From Parageobacillus caldoxylosilyticus NBRC 107762 (GTDB lineage Bacteria > Bacillota > Bacilli > Bacillales > Anoxybacillaceae): a stretch of 42,113 nt of DNA. The DNA lies in NCBI RefSeq assembly GCF_000632715.1, contig NZ_BAWO01000056.1, positions 1 through 42,113 of the forward strand, given 5' to 3'. Below the pieces are notes generated by a model that was not told the DNA's origin, did no database searches, and worked only from the letters and a program-made list of their open reading frames with translations. A program made the translations under genes and the position numbers. Of this stretch, positions 6,815 through 17,455 are shown piece by piece (the stretch's first letter is position 1; the number at the start of each line of letters is the position of its first letter).

Positions 6815-7456
6815 TTATTCCACTCCTACAATCGCCAATAAGTCGCTCATTTTTTCCAGCATAAAATCCGGTTCATATTGTTCCAAATACTCCCGACCTT
6901 TAATCGTCCACGCTACTCCCGCTGTTTTTGTGCCAGCGTTTTTTCCTGCCAAAATATCGTGATAATTATCACCGACCATTAACGCTTCATCCGGCGTTGA
7001 TTGCAGCAAGTCCAGCGCTTTATAAATCGGCTCCGGATCCGGTTTCGGGCGCTTGACATCATCGAGGCCGATGACGCAATCAAAAAACGGCGCAAGCCGC
7101 GTTTTTTGCAGTCCCATCACTGCCGTCTGATGAATTTTTGTCGTCACAACGCCGAGACGGAACCCGTGCTGGTGCAACGTTTCGATCGTTTCATACACCG
7201 TTTCAAATTCGCGGATGAGCGCGTCATGATGCGCAAGATTGAATGAGCGATACGTATCAACCATTTCTTGCGTGCGCAACGGATCCAATGCGCTGAACGT
7301 TTCATGCAGCGATGGGCCGATAAATGGCAATACATCCTCACGTTTGTATTTGCCGGGATAGTAGATTTCCAACGTATGCAAAAAGGATTGAATAATGAGT
7401 TCATTCGTATCAATTAAGGTTCCATCGAGATCAAATAAAATGGTGCGAATCGTCAT
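6815..7456 (-). CDS. ppaX: Pyrophosphatase PpaX (HAD family)
   Basis: A 213-residue HAD-superfamily hydrolase. Motif I is [10 protein letters not shown] (D9, D11), the conserved Lys is in KRPKPDP, and the acidic motif is GDNYHDI. PpaX hydrolyses the inorganic pyrophosphate released when HPr kinase/phosphorylase dephosphorylates Ser-phosphorylated HPr by phosphorolysis. Co-transcription with hprK therefore makes biochemical sense. The ATG at 7456 shares a base with the yvoD stop (TAATG). A longer in-frame extension upstream overlaps yvoD and lacks a start signal, so it was rejected. Confidence 0.93.
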   Translation of the reverse strand: MTIRTILFDLDGTLIDTNELIIQSFLHTLEIYYPGKYKREDVLPFIGPSLHETFSALDPLRTQEMVDTYRSFNLAHHDALIREFETVYETIETLHQHGFRLGVVTTKIHQTAVMGLQKTRLAPFFDCVIGLDDVKRPKPDPEPIYKALDLLQSTPDEALMVGDNYHDILAGKNAGTKTAGVAWTIKGREYLEQYEPDFMLEKMSDLLAIVGVE

Positions 7457-8391
7457 TATGCGGCTTCCTTTCTTTTTGTTTCTCCAACACGATTCCAAAT
7501 AAAACTGATAAGCATAGTTAATAAAATAGCGGTGGCCAGCCGGATGAGAAGCAGCGGCCATACCGGAATTCCAAGTGGAACAAATACGAGCGTATCTTCC
7601 ACAACGGCGTGACATGACACAAGAAAAATAAAGGCCAATGTTAAATCACGTTTCGATACGCCGTCTTCTTTTACCGCCTGAATCATCACCCCCGCGCCGT
7701 ACGCTAAACCGAACACGAGCCCAGCTGCCAATGTCAAAGAGGTGTTTTCTTTCATGCCAAGCACTTTTGTCACCGGCGCCATCCAACGCGAAAAAATATG
7801 GATCCATTTTAACTCTTTTAATATTTGAATTCCAAGCATAAGTGGAATCACGATCACCGCCAACTGCACGATCCCAAGACACGCTTTTTTCACCCCGTCA
7901 AACAAAATCGCGCCCCAGCTTGTCAACTGCTCTGGAGAATTCGAAACAAAACCGTATTGTGCTGTTTCGCTCCCCCCATGCCAAAGATAATGAATCAATA
8001 GAGCGGAAACAAGCGCGAGCCCGATGCGAACAATAATCATTAGCGCAATGCTCATGCCGGTGCGCGACGCGACGGTCGACTCGATGAGCAAGTTATGAGA
8101 AAACGAAAGCATGATCGCCAAAATTAATACTTCTTTTACCGTTAAGTCCAATGTTAAAATCGCGCCAATTCCGGCGTACAAGTTTAATAAGTTGCCAAGC
8201 ACAAGCGGTATCGCCGCATCCCCCGGCAAGCCAATCCATTTCATGAACGGAGTGACAAGCTGAATAACCCATTGCAATACCGGTGTATGCTGCAAAATCG
8301 ATACGATTAACGTAATCGGAAAAATCACTTTTCCAAGCGTCCACGTCGTTTGCAAACCGACGAAAAACCCGCGCCGCAATATGCCAGCCAT
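7456..8391 (-). CDS. yvoD: Nucleoside-recognition-domain membrane protein YvoD
   Basis: A 311-residue polytopic membrane protein related to the SpmA/SpmB gate-type (nucleoside recognition) family. It has two similar halves, each with several hydrophobic helices ([34 protein letters not shown]). Function is unknown; in B. subtilis it lies between lgt and ppaX as here. The ATG at 8391 is chosen over an upstream one at 8466 because AAAGGAGAG sits just upstream and the longer form would overlap lgt. It overlaps ppaX by one base. Confidence 0.85.
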   Translation of the reverse strand: MAGILRRGFFVGLQTTWTLGKVIFPITLIVSILQHTPVLQWVIQLVTPFMKWIGLPGDAAIPLVLGNLLNLYAGIGAILTLDLTVKEVLILAIMLSFSHNLLIESTVASRTGMSIALMIIVRIGLALVSALLIHYLWHGGSETAQYGFVSNSPEQLTSWGAILFDGVKKACLGIVQLAVIVIPLMLGIQILKELKWIHIFSRWMAPVTKVLGMKENTSLTLAAGLVFGLAYGAGVMIQAVKEDGVSKRDLTLAFIFLVSCHAVVEDTLVFVPLGIPVWPLLLIRLATAILLTMLISFIWNRVGETKRKEAA

Positions 8392-8408
8392 CTCTCTTCT
8401 CTCCTTTG

Positions 8409-9218
8409 CTAATCTCGATAACGTTCCTTGGCTAACCCTTTCATTCTGCGGTATACCCATAAACATACCGAAAGTATAATGAGCGCAACGGAAACGACTT
8501 GCGCGATGCGAAGATGACTTGTCAGCATCAAACTATCGGTGCGCATCCCTTCAATGTAAAACCGGCCGATCGAATACCAAATTAAATAGCTGAGAAATAG
8601 TTCTCCGCGCCGCAAATTGACGCGCCGCAGCCACAATAGCAGCAAAAAGCCGGCAAAATCCCAAAGTGATTCATATAAAAACGTCGGATGGTAATATTGG
8701 CCGTTAATGTACATTTGGTTAATAATAAAATCCGGTAAATGCAAGCTTTCAAGAAACTCCCGCGTCACCGGACCGCCATGTGCCTCTTGGTTCATAAAAT
8801 TGCCCCAGCGCCCGATCGCCTGTCCTAAAATAATGCTTGGCGCCGCAATATCCGCCAGCTTCCAAAACGAAAGCCCCCGCGCCTTCGCAAAGACGATCCC
8901 TGTCGCGACTGCGCCGATCAATCCTCCATGAATGGCAAGGCCGCCTTCCCAAATTTTCGGGATTTCCGATATATGTTTCGAATAATAATTCCACTCAAAA
9001 ATCACGTAATAGGCGCGCGCACACAAAATCGCAATGGGCACGGCGAACAAAACAAGATCGACAAACGTTTCTTTCGGCAGTCCGCGCCGCACTCCTTCTC
9101 TTGTCGCAAGCCATAGCCCGATTAATACTCCCGTTCCGATAATCACCCCGTACCAGTAAATGGTGATCGGACCAAGATGCAAAAAGACACGGTCTAGCGG
9201 CTGAATCGTCGACTCCAT
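8409..9218 (-). CDS. lgt: Prolipoprotein diacylglyceryl transferase
   Basis: A 269-residue multi-pass membrane enzyme. It moves a diacylglyceryl group from phosphatidylglycerol to the lipobox Cys of prolipoproteins, the first step of lipoprotein maturation. The signature is present: the active-site region AIHGGLIGA and the [15 protein letters not shown] motif with its essential Arg, followed by YHPTFLYES and a C-terminal [13 protein letters not shown]. Length is normal. The start MEST at 9218 follows GGAGGAG. It lies 18 bp after hprK in the same operon. CccB at 28367-28699 is one likely substrate in this window. Confidence 0.97.
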   Translation of the reverse strand: MESTIQPLDRVFLHLGPITIYWYGVIIGTGVLIGLWLATREGVRRGLPKETFVDLVLFAVPIAILCARAYYVIFEWNYYSKHISEIPKIWEGGLAIHGGLIGAVATGIVFAKARGLSFWKLADIAAPSIILGQAIGRWGNFMNQEAHGGPVTREFLESLHLPDFIINQMYINGQYYHPTFLYESLWDFAGFLLLLWLRRVNLRRGELFLSYLIWYSIGRFYIEGMRTDSLMLTSHLRIAQVVSVALIILSVCLWVYRRMKGLAKERYRD

Positions 9219-9236
9219 CCATTCTCCTCCTAACTA

Positions 9237-10172
9237 TTATTCGTAATCGTGCTCCCCGTCTTCAATTGCATCGGTCAAACGCGCGGAAAACTCCTCTGCG
9301 GCGTTGACTCCCATCCTCTTCAAACGAAAATTCATCGCAGCGACCTCGACAATGACGGCAAGGTTTCTTCCCGGACGAACCGGTATTGTCAATTTCGGCA
9401 ATTCCGTATCCAAAATTTTTACTTTTTCTTCTTCGAGGCCAAGACGATCATATTGTTTATTCGGATCCCAAAGTTCCAAATCAATCACTAGTGAAATGCG
9501 TTTATGCGTCCGCACCGCACCGGCGCCAAATAATGTCATCATATTAATAATGCCTAACCCGCGAATCTCCAGCAAATGCTCAATTAACTCCGGCGCGCTG
9601 CCAACCAACATATCTTCATCTTCCTGGCGGATTTCGACACAGTCGTCCGCGACAAGGCGATGGCCGCGCTTGACTAGTTCCAGAGCCGTTTCACTTTTGC
9701 CGACCCCGCTTTTCCCAGTAATTAATACCCCGACACCGTAAACGTCGACCAACACGCCGTGCACCGCCGTTGTCGGGGCGAGTTTGCTCTCCAAATAATT
9801 CGTCAACCGGCTCGAAAGACGGGTCGTTTTCATTGTCGAACGCATCACCGGCACCGACTGCCGCTCGGAAGCTTCGATCAGTTCCGGCGGCACTTCCAAT
9901 CCGCGGGAAATAATAATTCCAGGAGTAATATCGGTGCAAAGTCTCTCCATTCTCGTTCTTTTCTCTTCCGGACTTAACGTTTCATAAAATGACAGTTCTG
10001 TTTTGCCCAATAACTGAATGCGCTCAGCCGGATAATAAGCAAAATAGCCTGCCATTTCAATGCCAGGACGGGATAGGTCACTTGTCGTAATCGGGCGGTA
10101 AATGCCTTCCGCACCGCTGACTAACTCTAACTGAAATTTTTCGATAATATCTTTCGTACGCACTTTCGGCAT
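9237..10172 (-). CDS. hprK: HPr kinase/phosphorylase
   Basis: A 311-residue bifunctional enzyme that phosphorylates HPr (and Crh) on Ser46 and reverses this by phosphorolysis. It is the sensor of carbon catabolite repression in Firmicutes. The P-loop GKSGVGKS is at residues 153-160, the catalytic His at 138 (AVHGV), and the family signature [20 protein letters not shown] follows at about 200-220. The N-terminal regulatory domain is complete. First gene of the operon with lgt, yvoD, ppaX and yvoF; the start is preceded by GGAAAGGGGAGAAA. Confidence 0.97.
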   Translation of the reverse strand: MPKVRTKDIIEKFQLELVSGAEGIYRPITTSDLSRPGIEMAGYFAYYPAERIQLLGKTELSFYETLSPEEKRTRMERLCTDITPGIIISRGLEVPPELIEASERQSVPVMRSTMKTTRLSSRLTNYLESKLAPTTAVHGVLVDVYGVGVLITGKSGVGKSETALELVKRGHRLVADDCVEIRQEDEDMLVGSAPELIEHLLEIRGLGIINMMTLFGAGAVRTHKRISLVIDLELWDPNKQYDRLGLEEEKVKILDTELPKLTIPVRPGRNLAVIVEVAAMNFRLKRMGVNAAEEFSARLTDAIEDGEHDYE

Positions 10173-10252
10173 GTCGGCATTTCTCCCCTTTCCTTGTCTT
10201 TTTCCATTTTAGCACTTTTCTTAATTTCATTGAATGAAAAACATCGCTGCAA

Positions 10253-10288
10253 ACAAAAAGAGGCGGAAACCTCTCTTTGTTCCGCCCC
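10253..10288 (-). terminator. Terminator between yvlD and hprK
   Basis: On the minus strand, GGCGGAA and TTCCGCC form a stem around a 12-nt loop, followed by TCTTTTTG. It closes the yvlA-yvlB-yvlD transcript just after the yvlD stop and separates it from the hprK operon. Confidence 0.8.
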
Positions 10289-10295
10289 TAATCGC

Positions 10296-10655
10296 CTATT
10301 TTTGCCGCAGCGGCTCAATAATCGCTTTTTGAATAAGCAAATGGAAAAAGGAAAGAACGATCGAAGCCAACAGCGCGGTGCCAAACCCGTTGATTTCAAA
10401 CGCATCTCCCATCAGCGCCGCGGTCATCTTCAATGTAATCGCATTAATCACGAACAAAAATAATCCGAGCGTTAAAATCGTCACCGGCAGCGTAAGCAAA
10501 ATTAAAATCGGACGCACTACCGCATTTAATATCGCTAAAATCATGCTGGCGATAAAAGCGGCGCCGATGCCGCTGAATCGAATGGAATCAAAATATCCAT
10601 CAATCGCCACCAATAATACCGTATTCACAAATACGCCAATTAACCAGTTGAGCAT
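10296..10655 (-). CDS. yvlD: Phage-holin-like membrane protein YvlD
   Basis: A 119-residue protein with four hydrophobic segments (LIGVFVNTVLLVAI; AAFIASMILAILNAV; ILILLTLPVTILTLGLFLFV; LLASIVLSFFHLLI). It matches the four-helix phage-holin IV-type family and B. subtilis YvlD. That operon is induced by cell-envelope stress through sigma-W in B. subtilis; no sigma-W promoter was identified here. It follows yvlB with a 31-bp gap. The PspC-type gene yvlC, which lies between them in B. subtilis, is absent. Confidence 0.88.
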   Translation of the reverse strand: MLNWLIGVFVNTVLLVAIDGYFDSIRFSGIGAAFIASMILAILNAVVRPILILLTLPVTILTLGLFLFVINAITLKMTAALMGDAFEINGFGTALLASIVLSFFHLLIQKAIIEPLRQK

Positions 10656-10686
10656 CTTATCACCATCTTTTTATGATCACTTTCGG

Positions 10687-11766
10687 CTACTTGTCGCCGT
10701 CTTCAGCCACATGTAGGGAAACAGAGCCCGCTTTGGAATCCACATAAATATGAAACGGCGGCTTTGCGCTATTTTGACATTGAAAACGAATTGCTTTTTG
10801 CGCGGTTTCTTGCTTTTCTTCCACTAAAAATGCATTCGGATGACGGTACACTAATCCACCTAGGTTCGTTCTCATTTCTCCTTCCAAGCATATATCGCGC
10901 GGCAAAAGCAACGTAATGTTTCCCGTCACCGTTTTTCCCGTCACGACTCCATCTTCTCTTTCCGTCGCGTACGTAATTCCGCCGCTAAACGTCCGCAGCC
11001 GCGCATAACGATAATGGCCATCGAGCTTGACTTCTCCATGAATCGTTTCCGCTTCGACTTCCTCGAATGTGCTGTGTTCAAGCACGATCGACCCATTGGC
11101 CGTTTCCAACTCCGCCTCTTTACCGACAAGACGGTGCAGCATCATACTCCCATTCACGTTTTTAATGTGCAGCTTATCCATGTGGACGTCTTCTATATTT
11201 ATATTGCCATTAAGCAAGCGAAATTTTGCGTCTTGAAGCGATGTTTTCGGAATATAAATAACGGCATCGGTTTTCATAAACGGCTTGGAAACGGAAAAGT
11301 GCAAACAACCATCCCGCGCGGAAAATACCGCCTCTTCGGTAAAGGCGCGGCGCGCTGCATCCGCCGATTCCGAACGGTACACTTTTGCTTCGCATTCAAT
11401 GCGGACATCCGCTTGGTCCCATGGTATCATCTTTATATTTCCATTGGCAATATATACATCCATTTCTTGCAGCTTTGCATCGCTTTGATGGAAAACATGT
11501 TTTATTTCAAATGCGTTGGCAAATTGGAAATCAAATTCTTTTACCTTTTTGACAGCCATATCGAAAAAGTCCACCAGTTTTTCTTTGAGAGAGGCCATTT
11601 TGACCGAATGCTGCTTGGCGTCCGCATACGGTCCGGACGCATAAGACGATGATGAAAAACCGTTATCGCTCTTTTTTTGGTCTAACTGTTCCAGCAGCAT
11701 CAACGCTTCTTCCACCGTCAGTTTTCCTTCTTTGACCATGTTAAGTATGCGCTTTTTTTCCTCCAT
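10687..11766 (-). CDS. yvlB: YvlB: SHOCT-like plus DUF4097 beta-helix protein
   Basis: A 359-residue cytosolic protein. The N-terminal 30 residues form a short helical module (KKRILNMVKEGKLTVEEALM), common at the start of YvlB-type and other envelope-stress proteins. The remainder is a repetitive beta structure of the DUF4097 type (NGNIKMIPW, LNGNINIEDV, NGSMMLHRL, ANGSIVLEHS, HGEVKLDG, TGNITLLL), predicted as a beta-solenoid. Biochemical role unknown. The start at 11766 is used because GGAGAG lies 7 nt before it; the ATG at 11784 falls in the RBS. Co-transcribed with yvlA and yvlD. Confidence 0.87.
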   Translation of the reverse strand: MEEKKRILNMVKEGKLTVEEALMLLEQLDQKKSDNGFSSSSYASGPYADAKQHSVKMASLKEKLVDFFDMAVKKVKEFDFQFANAFEIKHVFHQSDAKLQEMDVYIANGNIKMIPWDQADVRIECEAKVYRSESADAARRAFTEEAVFSARDGCLHFSVSKPFMKTDAVIYIPKTSLQDAKFRLLNGNINIEDVHMDKLHIKNVNGSMMLHRLVGKEAELETANGSIVLEHSTFEEVEAETIHGEVKLDGHYRYARLRTFSGGITYATEREDGVVTGKTVTGNITLLLPRDICLEGEMRTNLGGLVYRHPNAFLVEEKQETAQKAIRFQCQNSAKPPFHIYVDSKAGSVSLHVAEDGDK

Positions 11767-11787
11767 GGGGCGCTCTCCTTTCATTAT

Positions 11788-12120
11788 TTATTTTAACACT
11801 TGAATCCCCCTAATAATATTCCAAATGACCACAACCAAGTTAACGATCCCTGCCGCAATAAAACCAATCCATACTAGGCCGCCGCCAACCCAAAATGACA
11901 CGTCGCTGCCTCTCCCTGTCCATCCAGCAAAAATAGAGCTGACGATAAACAACAAAATGGTCAGAGCTGGAATCAAATGGGAAAGCAACGCTTTTTTTGC
12001 ATGGCGTTTTACTTCCGGATGATCGGTGACAAAGTAAACGACAATCGGAAAGATGAATCCGGCAAAGAAAATGCTGAAGTAACATAAGGATGCAAGCACT
12101 TTATTGGAATTCACCAACAA
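11788..12120 (-). CDS. yvlA: DUF4870-type small membrane protein (YvlA-like)
   Basis: A 110-residue protein with three or four hydrophobic helices (CYFSIFFAGFIFPIVVYFV; LIPALTILLFIVSSIFAG; GGLVWIGFIAAGIVNLVVVIW). The short DHPEVKRHAKKAL segment after the first helix is typical of DUF4870 proteins. Its place before yvlB makes it the YvlA equivalent, though the symbol rests on synteny. RBS AAGGAGGAA precedes the ATG. First gene of the yvl operon. Confidence 0.8.
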   Translation of the reverse strand: MLVNSNKVLASLCYFSIFFAGFIFPIVVYFVTDHPEVKRHAKKALLSHLIPALTILLFIVSSIFAGWTGRGSDVSFWVGGGLVWIGFIAAGIVNLVVVIWNIIRGIQVLK

Positions 12121-12188
12121 ATTCCTCCTTTTGTTCTATATAATTTATATACGGCAGCCATGCAGAAAAGTTTCGCCGGGCATATGGT

Positions 12189-12222
12189 AAAAAAACGGCA
12201 AAGGCTTATGCCCTTGCCGTTT
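12189..12222 (-). terminator. Terminator of the uvrBA operon, overlapping the uvrA end
   Basis: AACGGCAA and TTGCCGTT with inner G/C pairs form a hairpin followed on the minus strand by TTTTTTACC. The uvrA stop codon (12208-12206) lies inside the hairpin, an economical arrangement. Confidence 0.8.
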
Positions 12223-15070
12223 CATACAGCGCCCGCATACGCTCGCGGTCGCGTTCCAATATCGGTTTTAAATAGCGGCCGGTGTAGGAGTTTTCTGCTT
12301 CCGCCACCTCTTCCGGCGTTCCCGTTGCAACAATCTGCCCGCCATGCTCGCCGCCTTCCGGGCCAAGGTCGATAATGTAGTCCGCTGTTTTAATGACATC
12401 GAGATTGTGTTCAATGACAAGAACGGTATCTCCGTTATCAACCAAACGCTGCAATACTTTCAATAAACGGGCAATGTCATCGACGTGAAGGCCGGTCGTC
12501 GGCTCGTCCAAAATATAAAGCGTGCGCCCGTTCGAGCGGCGATGCAGCTCCGCCGCCAATTTGACGCGCTGCGCTTCCCCGCCGGATAATGTCGTCGCCG
12601 GCTGTCCAAGCTTCATATATCCGAGCCCGACATCGTAGAGCGTCTGCAGTTTCCGTTTAATTCTCGGGATATTGGCGAAAAACTCGAGCGCATCTTCCAC
12701 CGTCATCTCCAGCACTTCGGCAATATTTTTGCCTTTGTACGTCACTTCAAGCGTTTCGCGATTGTACCGCTTGCCATGGCATACTTCGCACGGGACGTAC
12801 ACATCCGGCAGAAAGTGCATTTCAATTTTAATAATGCCGTCGCCATGGCACGCTTCACATCGCCCGCCTTTCACGTTAAAGCTGAAGCGGCCTTTTTTGT
12901 AGCCGCGCACTTTTGCTTCGTTCGTGGCGGCAAATACTTCGCGAATATCGTCAAACACGCCGGTATAGGTCGCCGGGTTCGAGCGCGGCGTCCGTCCGAT
13001 CGGCGACTGGTCGATGTCGATCACTTTTTCTAAATGCTCCAGTCCTTTGATCGCTTTATGTTCACCCGGTTTTGCTTTGGCGCGCTGCAGTTTTTGCGCC
13101 AGCGCCTTGTACAAAATTTCGTTGACGAGCGTGCTTTTTCCCGAACCGGACACGCCGGTGACCGCGACAAACGTGCCAAGCGGAATTTTCACCGACACGT
13201 TTTTTAAATTATTTTCTTTCGCACCGACAATCTCTAACCATCGTCCATCCGGCTTGCGCCGTTCGGTCGGAACCGGAATAAACTTTTTCCCTGACAAATA
13301 TTGTCCGGTCAGCGAATTTGGATTATTCATCACCTCTTGCGGCGTCCCGGCGGCGACGACTTTGCCGCCGTGAATGCCCGCGCCCGGCCCGATATCGATT
13401 AAATAATCGGCAGCCAGCATCGTATCTTCGTCATGCTCGACGACGATCAGCGTATTGCCAAGATCGCGCATGCTTTTGAGCGTCGCGATCAGGCGGTCGT
13501 TGTCGCGCTGATGCAGGCCGATCGACGGTTCGTCCAACACATACAGCACCCCTGTTAGCCGCGAGCCGATCTGCGTCGCCAAGCGAATGCGCTGCGCCTC
13601 TCCGCCGGAAAGCGTCCCGGCGGAACGATTCAGCGTCAAGTAATCGAGGCCGACGTTTTTTAAAAAGCCGAGCCGCTCGGTAATTTCGCGCAAAATGAGA
13701 TGGGCGATTTTTTGTTCTTTTTCGCTCAGCTTCAAATTAGCGAAAAACTCGAGCGCCTCCGTAACCGACAACGCCGTCACTTCGCCGATATGTTTGCCGC
13801 CAACGAGCACGGCGAGGCTTTCTTTTTTCAAGCGGTTGCCTTTGCACGTCGGACATGGCTGCTGTGCCATATATTTTTCCATTTGCTCGCGGATGTACTC
13901 GGAGCTTGTTTCGCGGTAACGGCGCTCAATGTTCGGAATAACGCCTTCAAAAACGATATATTGCTCGCGGATTTGCCCGAAATCGGTCTGGTAGCGGAAG
14001 TAGATCGTCTCGCCGTCGCTTCCGTATAAAATTTTATCAAGCTGCTCTTTCGGCAAATCTTTTACTGGCACATCCATGTCAATGCCGTAATGGTGGCACA
14101 CCGCCTCTAACAGCTGCGGATAATATTGCGAGCTTTGCGGCTCCCACGGGGCAATCGCATGTTCACGCAGTGTCAATTCGTCATTAGGGATGACCAAATC
14201 CGGGTCAACTTCAAGTTTGGCACCGAGACCGTCACAGTCCGGGCAGGCGCCATACGGACTGTTAAACGAAAACAGGCGCGGCTCGAGTTCGCCAATCGAA
14301 AAACCGCAGTATGGGCAGGCGTGTTTTTCGCTAAATAGCAGTTCCTCCTGCCCAATGACATCGATCAGCACCTTTCCATCAGCCAGCTTTAGCGCAGTCT
14401 CCAACGAATCGGCCAGCCGCGGAGCAATGCCTTCTTTCATCACGATGCGGTCTACTACCACTTCAATCGAATGCTTTTTGTTTTTTTCCAACTCAATGTT
14501 TTCGGTCAGCTCCCGCATTTCTCCGTCGACGCGCACGCGTACATATCCTTGTTTGCGGATATCTTCCAGCGTTTTAGCGTGCGTCCCTTTGCGTCCGGAA
14601 ACAATCGGAGCGAGAATTTGCATTTTTGTCCGCTCCGGATAGGCAAGAAGGCGGTCGACCATCTGTTCGATCGTTTGTGACGTAATTTCAATGCCGTGCT
14701 CCGGACAAACCGGGCGGCCGATGCGGGCAAACAAAAGCCGCAAATAATCGTAAATTTCCGTCACCGTTCCGACAGTCGAACGCGGATTGCGGCTTGTCGT
14801 TTTCTGGTCGATCGAAATCGCCGGCGACAGCCCTTCAATCGCGTCAACATCCGGCTTATCCATTTGCCCTAAAAATTGCCGGGCATACGCCGACAGCGAT
14901 TCGACATAGCGCCGCTGGCCTTCCGCGTAAATCGTATCAAAGGCAAGCGACGATTTCCCCGAACCGGAAAGCCCCGTCAAAACAACGAGCTTGTCACGGG
15001 GGATTTCGACGTCAATATTTTTTAAATTATGAGCTCTTGCTCCTTTGACGATGATTTTATCGGTTGCCAT
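12206..15070 (-). CDS. uvrA: Excinuclease ABC subunit A
   Basis: A 954-residue ABC-type ATPase that, with UvrB, finds bulky DNA lesions in nucleotide excision repair. Two ATP-binding modules are visible: Walker A GLSGSGKS at residues 33-40 and GVSGSGKST in the second half, each with an LSGGEAQR signature. Zinc fingers are present: CPYCG...CPDCDGLG in the first half and CEACHGDG...CEVCHGKRY in the second. Full length. It lies 10 bp downstream of uvrB and shares its SOS-type promoter. Confidence 0.98.
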   Translation of the reverse strand: MATDKIIVKGARAHNLKNIDVEIPRDKLVVLTGLSGSGKSSLAFDTIYAEGQRRYVESLSAYARQFLGQMDKPDVDAIEGLSPAISIDQKTTSRNPRSTVGTVTEIYDYLRLLFARIGRPVCPEHGIEITSQTIEQMVDRLLAYPERTKMQILAPIVSGRKGTHAKTLEDIRKQGYVRVRVDGEMRELTENIELEKNKKHSIEVVVDRIVMKEGIAPRLADSLETALKLADGKVLIDVIGQEELLFSEKHACPYCGFSIGELEPRLFSFNSPYGACPDCDGLGAKLEVDPDLVIPNDELTLREHAIAPWEPQSSQYYPQLLEAVCHHYGIDMDVPVKDLPKEQLDKILYGSDGETIYFRYQTDFGQIREQYIVFEGVIPNIERRYRETSSEYIREQMEKYMAQQPCPTCKGNRLKKESLAVLVGGKHIGEVTALSVTEALEFFANLKLSEKEQKIAHLILREITERLGFLKNVGLDYLTLNRSAGTLSGGEAQRIRLATQIGSRLTGVLYVLDEPSIGLHQRDNDRLIATLKSMRDLGNTLIVVEHDEDTMLAADYLIDIGPGAGIHGGKVVAAGTPQEVMNNPNSLTGQYLSGKKFIPVPTERRKPDGRWLEIVGAKENNLKNVSVKIPLGTFVAVTGVSGSGKSTLVNEILYKALAQKLQRAKAKPGEHKAIKGLEHLEKVIDIDQSPIGRTPRSNPATYTGVFDDIREVFAATNEAKVRGYKKGRFSFNVKGGRCEACHGDGIIKIEMHFLPDVYVPCEVCHGKRYNRETLEVTYKGKNIAEVLEMTVEDALEFFANIPRIKRKLQTLYDVGLGYMKLGQPATTLSGGEAQRVKLAAELHRRSNGRTLYILDEPTTGLHVDDIARLLKVLQRLVDNGDTVLVIEHNLDVIKTADYIIDLGPEGGEHGGQIVATGTPEEVAEAENSYTGRYLKPILERDRERMRALYETARA

Positions 15071-15080
15071 AGACTGATAA

Positions 15081-17060
15081 TCATCCTTCCGCTTTTAACT
15101 CGAAAATAATGTCGCGAAGTTGGGCAGCCCGTTCGAAATCCAACGCTTTGGCCGCCTCTTTCATTTCTTTCTCCAAATCGGCAATCAGCTTTTCCCGCTC
15201 TTTCTTCGTCATCTTGCTGTAAGACGGTTTCGCGTCGTATGTTTCTTTTTCTTCCGCAGCGTACGTCGCGCGGATGACATCGCGAATTTCTTTCTTCACC
15301 GTCTGCGGCACGATGCCGTGCTCACGGTTATACGCCTCTTGAATCGCACGGCGCCGTTTGGTTTCATTAATCGCAATTTCCATCGATTTCGTAATCGTAT
15401 CCGCGTACATAATGACATGGCCATTCGCGTTTCTTGCCGCGCGGCCAATCGTTTGGATCAGCGAACGTTCGGAGCGCAAAAAGCCTTCTTTGTCCGCATC
15501 CAAAATGGCGACAAGCGATACCTCCGGAATATCCAGCCCTTCTCTTAACAAGTTAATTCCAACAAGCACATCATATTTGCCGAGCCGCAAATCACGAATG
15601 ATTTCAATGCGCTCGAGCGTTTTAATTTCCGAATGCAAATACGCCACTTTAATGCCGACTTCTTTCAAGTAATCCGTTAAATCTTCGGCCATTTTTTTCG
15701 TCAGCGTCGTCACAAGCGTCCGTTCATTTCGCTTCACGCGCTCCTGAATTTCGCCGATTAAATCGTCGATTTGCCCTTTGATCGGGCGGACGTCAATTGT
15801 CGGATCCAAAAGCCCGGTCGGGCGAATAATTTGCTCGACGACTTCCGGGCTATGTTCGAGCTCATACGGACCAGGAGTGGCGGAAACATAAATAATTTGA
15901 TTGATTTTTTGTTCAAACTCCTCAAATGTTAACGGGCGGTTATCGAGCGCAGACGGCAGACGAAAGCCGTGGTCGACAAGCACTTGCTTGCGCGCCCGGT
16001 CCCCGTTATACATGCCGCGGAGTTGCGGCAAGGTCACATGGGACTCATCCACAATAATCAAAAAATCGTCAGGAAAGTAATCGAGCAGCGTATACGGCGT
16101 CGAACCTGGCGGCCGGAGCGCCAAATGGCGGGAGTAGTTTTCAATTCCTGAGCAAAAGCCCATTTCACGCATCATTTCCAAATCATAGCGCGTCCGCTGC
16201 TCGAGCCGCTGCGCTTCCAGCAATTTCCCCTGCTCTCTCAATTCGCGCAGCCGTTCTTCTAACTCTTTTTCAATATTTTCAATGGCAATGCGCATTTTTT
16301 CTTCCCGCGTGACGAAGTGGGATGCCGGAAAAATCGCGACATGCTCTCTCTCGGCGATCACTTCGCCTGTTAGGGCATCCACCTCGCGAATGCGGTCAAT
16401 TTCATCGCCAAAAAACTCGACACGGATACAATGCTCGTCCCGTGAAGCTGGAAAAATTTCGACGACATCGCCACGGACGCGGAACGTTCCGCGCTGAAAG
16501 TCAATGTCGTTTCGCTCATATTGAATGTCGACTAAGCGGCGCAGCAAAGCATTTCGCTCGATTTCCATGCCGACGCGCAGCGATACGACAAGCTCGCGGT
16601 ATTCTTCCGGCGAACCTAGGCCGTAAATGCATGACACGCTGGCGACAATAATAACGTCGCGCCGCTCAAACAGCGCCGATGTGGCCGAGTGCCGCAATTT
16701 ATCAATTTCATCATTAATCTTCGCGTCTTTTTCAATATACGTATCCGTCTGCGGCACATACGCTTCCGGCTGATAATAATCATAATAGCTGACAAAATAT
16801 TCAACGGCGTTGTTCGGGAAAAACTCCTTCAACTCGCTGTACAATTGCCCTGCCAGCGTTTTATTATGGGCAATGACAAGCGTCGGTTTGTTTACCTCTT
16901 TAATCACGTTCGAAATCGTAAACGTCTTTCCCGTTCCCGTTGCCCCTAACAGCGTTTGGTGCTTTACTCCTTTGCGAATTCCTTCGACCAGTTTGGCAAT
17001 CGCCTGCGGCTGATCTCCTTGCGGCTGATATGCTGATACCAACTCAAAACGGTCTCCCAC
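15081..17060 (-). CDS. uvrB: Excinuclease ABC subunit B
   Basis: A 659-residue DNA helicase-like damage-verification subunit that loads UvrC. Walker A is GATGTGKT (39-46). The damage-probing beta-hairpin region [11 protein letters not shown] is intact, the Walker B equivalent is DESH, and helicase motif VI is QTIGRAARN. The C-terminal UVR domain ([22 protein letters not shown]) binds UvrC and UvrB. The start (MGDRFELVS) follows GAGGTCTAGTCGGTG; an exact RBS is not strong. First gene of uvrBA, with a LexA-box-like site about 73 bp upstream. Confidence 0.98.
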   Translation of the reverse strand: MGDRFELVSAYQPQGDQPQAIAKLVEGIRKGVKHQTLLGATGTGKTFTISNVIKEVNKPTLVIAHNKTLAGQLYSELKEFFPNNAVEYFVSYYDYYQPEAYVPQTDTYIEKDAKINDEIDKLRHSATSALFERRDVIIVASVSCIYGLGSPEEYRELVVSLRVGMEIERNALLRRLVDIQYERNDIDFQRGTFRVRGDVVEIFPASRDEHCIRVEFFGDEIDRIREVDALTGEVIAEREHVAIFPASHFVTREEKMRIAIENIEKELEERLRELREQGKLLEAQRLEQRTRYDLEMMREMGFCSGIENYSRHLALRPPGSTPYTLLDYFPDDFLIIVDESHVTLPQLRGMYNGDRARKQVLVDHGFRLPSALDNRPLTFEEFEQKINQIIYVSATPGPYELEHSPEVVEQIIRPTGLLDPTIDVRPIKGQIDDLIGEIQERVKRNERTLVTTLTKKMAEDLTDYLKEVGIKVAYLHSEIKTLERIEIIRDLRLGKYDVLVGINLLREGLDIPEVSLVAILDADKEGFLRSERSLIQTIGRAARNANGHVIMYADTITKSMEIAINETKRRRAIQEAYNREHGIVPQTVKKEIRDVIRATYAAEEKETYDAKPSYSKMTKKEREKLIADLEKEMKEAAKALDFERAAQLRDIIFELKAEG

Positions 17061-17132
17061 CGACTAGACCTCCTGTTTCTTTCATCTTATTTTCCATTGT
17101 AGCATATTGCCAACAAAGATGCATAAAAAATG

Positions 17133-17146
17133 CGAACCTATATTCG
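17133..17146 (-). promoter_or_regulatory. LexA/DinR (SOS) box-like site upstream of uvrB
   Basis: The minus strand reads CGAATATAGGTTCG, matching the Bacillus consensus CGAAC-RNRY-GTTYG/C at 12 of 14 positions. UvrB is a classical SOS gene in B. subtilis, so the site is expected. A TACAAT (-10-like) lies downstream at about 17096-17101. Confidence 0.6.
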
Positions 17147-17174
17147 TTCCAAAAAAACAAACCATTTCCAACAG

Positions 17175-17207
17175 AAAATGGCGAACAGCACTAATGCCAT
17201 TCGCCAT
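17175..17207 (-). terminator. Terminator after csbA
   Basis: ATGGCGAA and TTCGCCAT form a stem with a 14-nt loop, followed by TTTTC on the minus strand, 12 bp after the csbA stop. It separates csbA from the SOS-controlled uvrBA transcript. Confidence 0.65.
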
Positions 17208-17218
17208 CTCCCTTATGC

Positions 17219-17440
17219 CTATTTTTTTAACCGTTTCACCATTTTCTCCGCGTATAAAAAACCAACCGTCGTTGAAACAATATCGGCTAAAATTTCATGC
17301 AGCTCATCGGTATACCCTTTAAAATAGGAGGCAACAAGCAGGGCGACGGTCAATAACGTTCCAATATAATGGTTGTACGTCACGCGGGTGAATAATAAGA
17401 CAAGTAAACATGGTACGATTAACGCGACAATAAACCACAT
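17219..17440 (-). CDS. csbA: CsbA family small membrane protein
   Basis: A 73-residue protein with two hydrophobic helices (WFIVALIVPCLLVLLF and IGTLLTVALLVASYF), then an amphipathic tail. It matches CsbA (DUF2198), a sigma-B-controlled protein of unknown function that sits upstream of uvrB in B. subtilis, exactly as here. RBS AAGGGGTTC is weak. It follows minJ after 15 bp, so the two may be co-transcribed. Confidence 0.85.
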   Translation of the reverse strand: MWFIVALIVPCLLVLLFTRVTYNHYIGTLLTVALLVASYFKGYTDELHEILADIVSTTVGFLYAEKMVKRLKK

Positions 17441-17455
17441 ATGAAGAACCCCTTA

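Noticed and set aside
7459-7615. N-terminal extension of ppaX
   Set aside because: The in-frame upstream codons overlap yvoD, have no RBS, and precede the normal HAD start; the TAATG overlap marks the real start.
11014-11652. 212-codon open frame on the plus strand
   Set aside because: It is antisense to yvlB over its whole length, has no RBS and shows no family pattern; it reflects the codon bias of yvlB.
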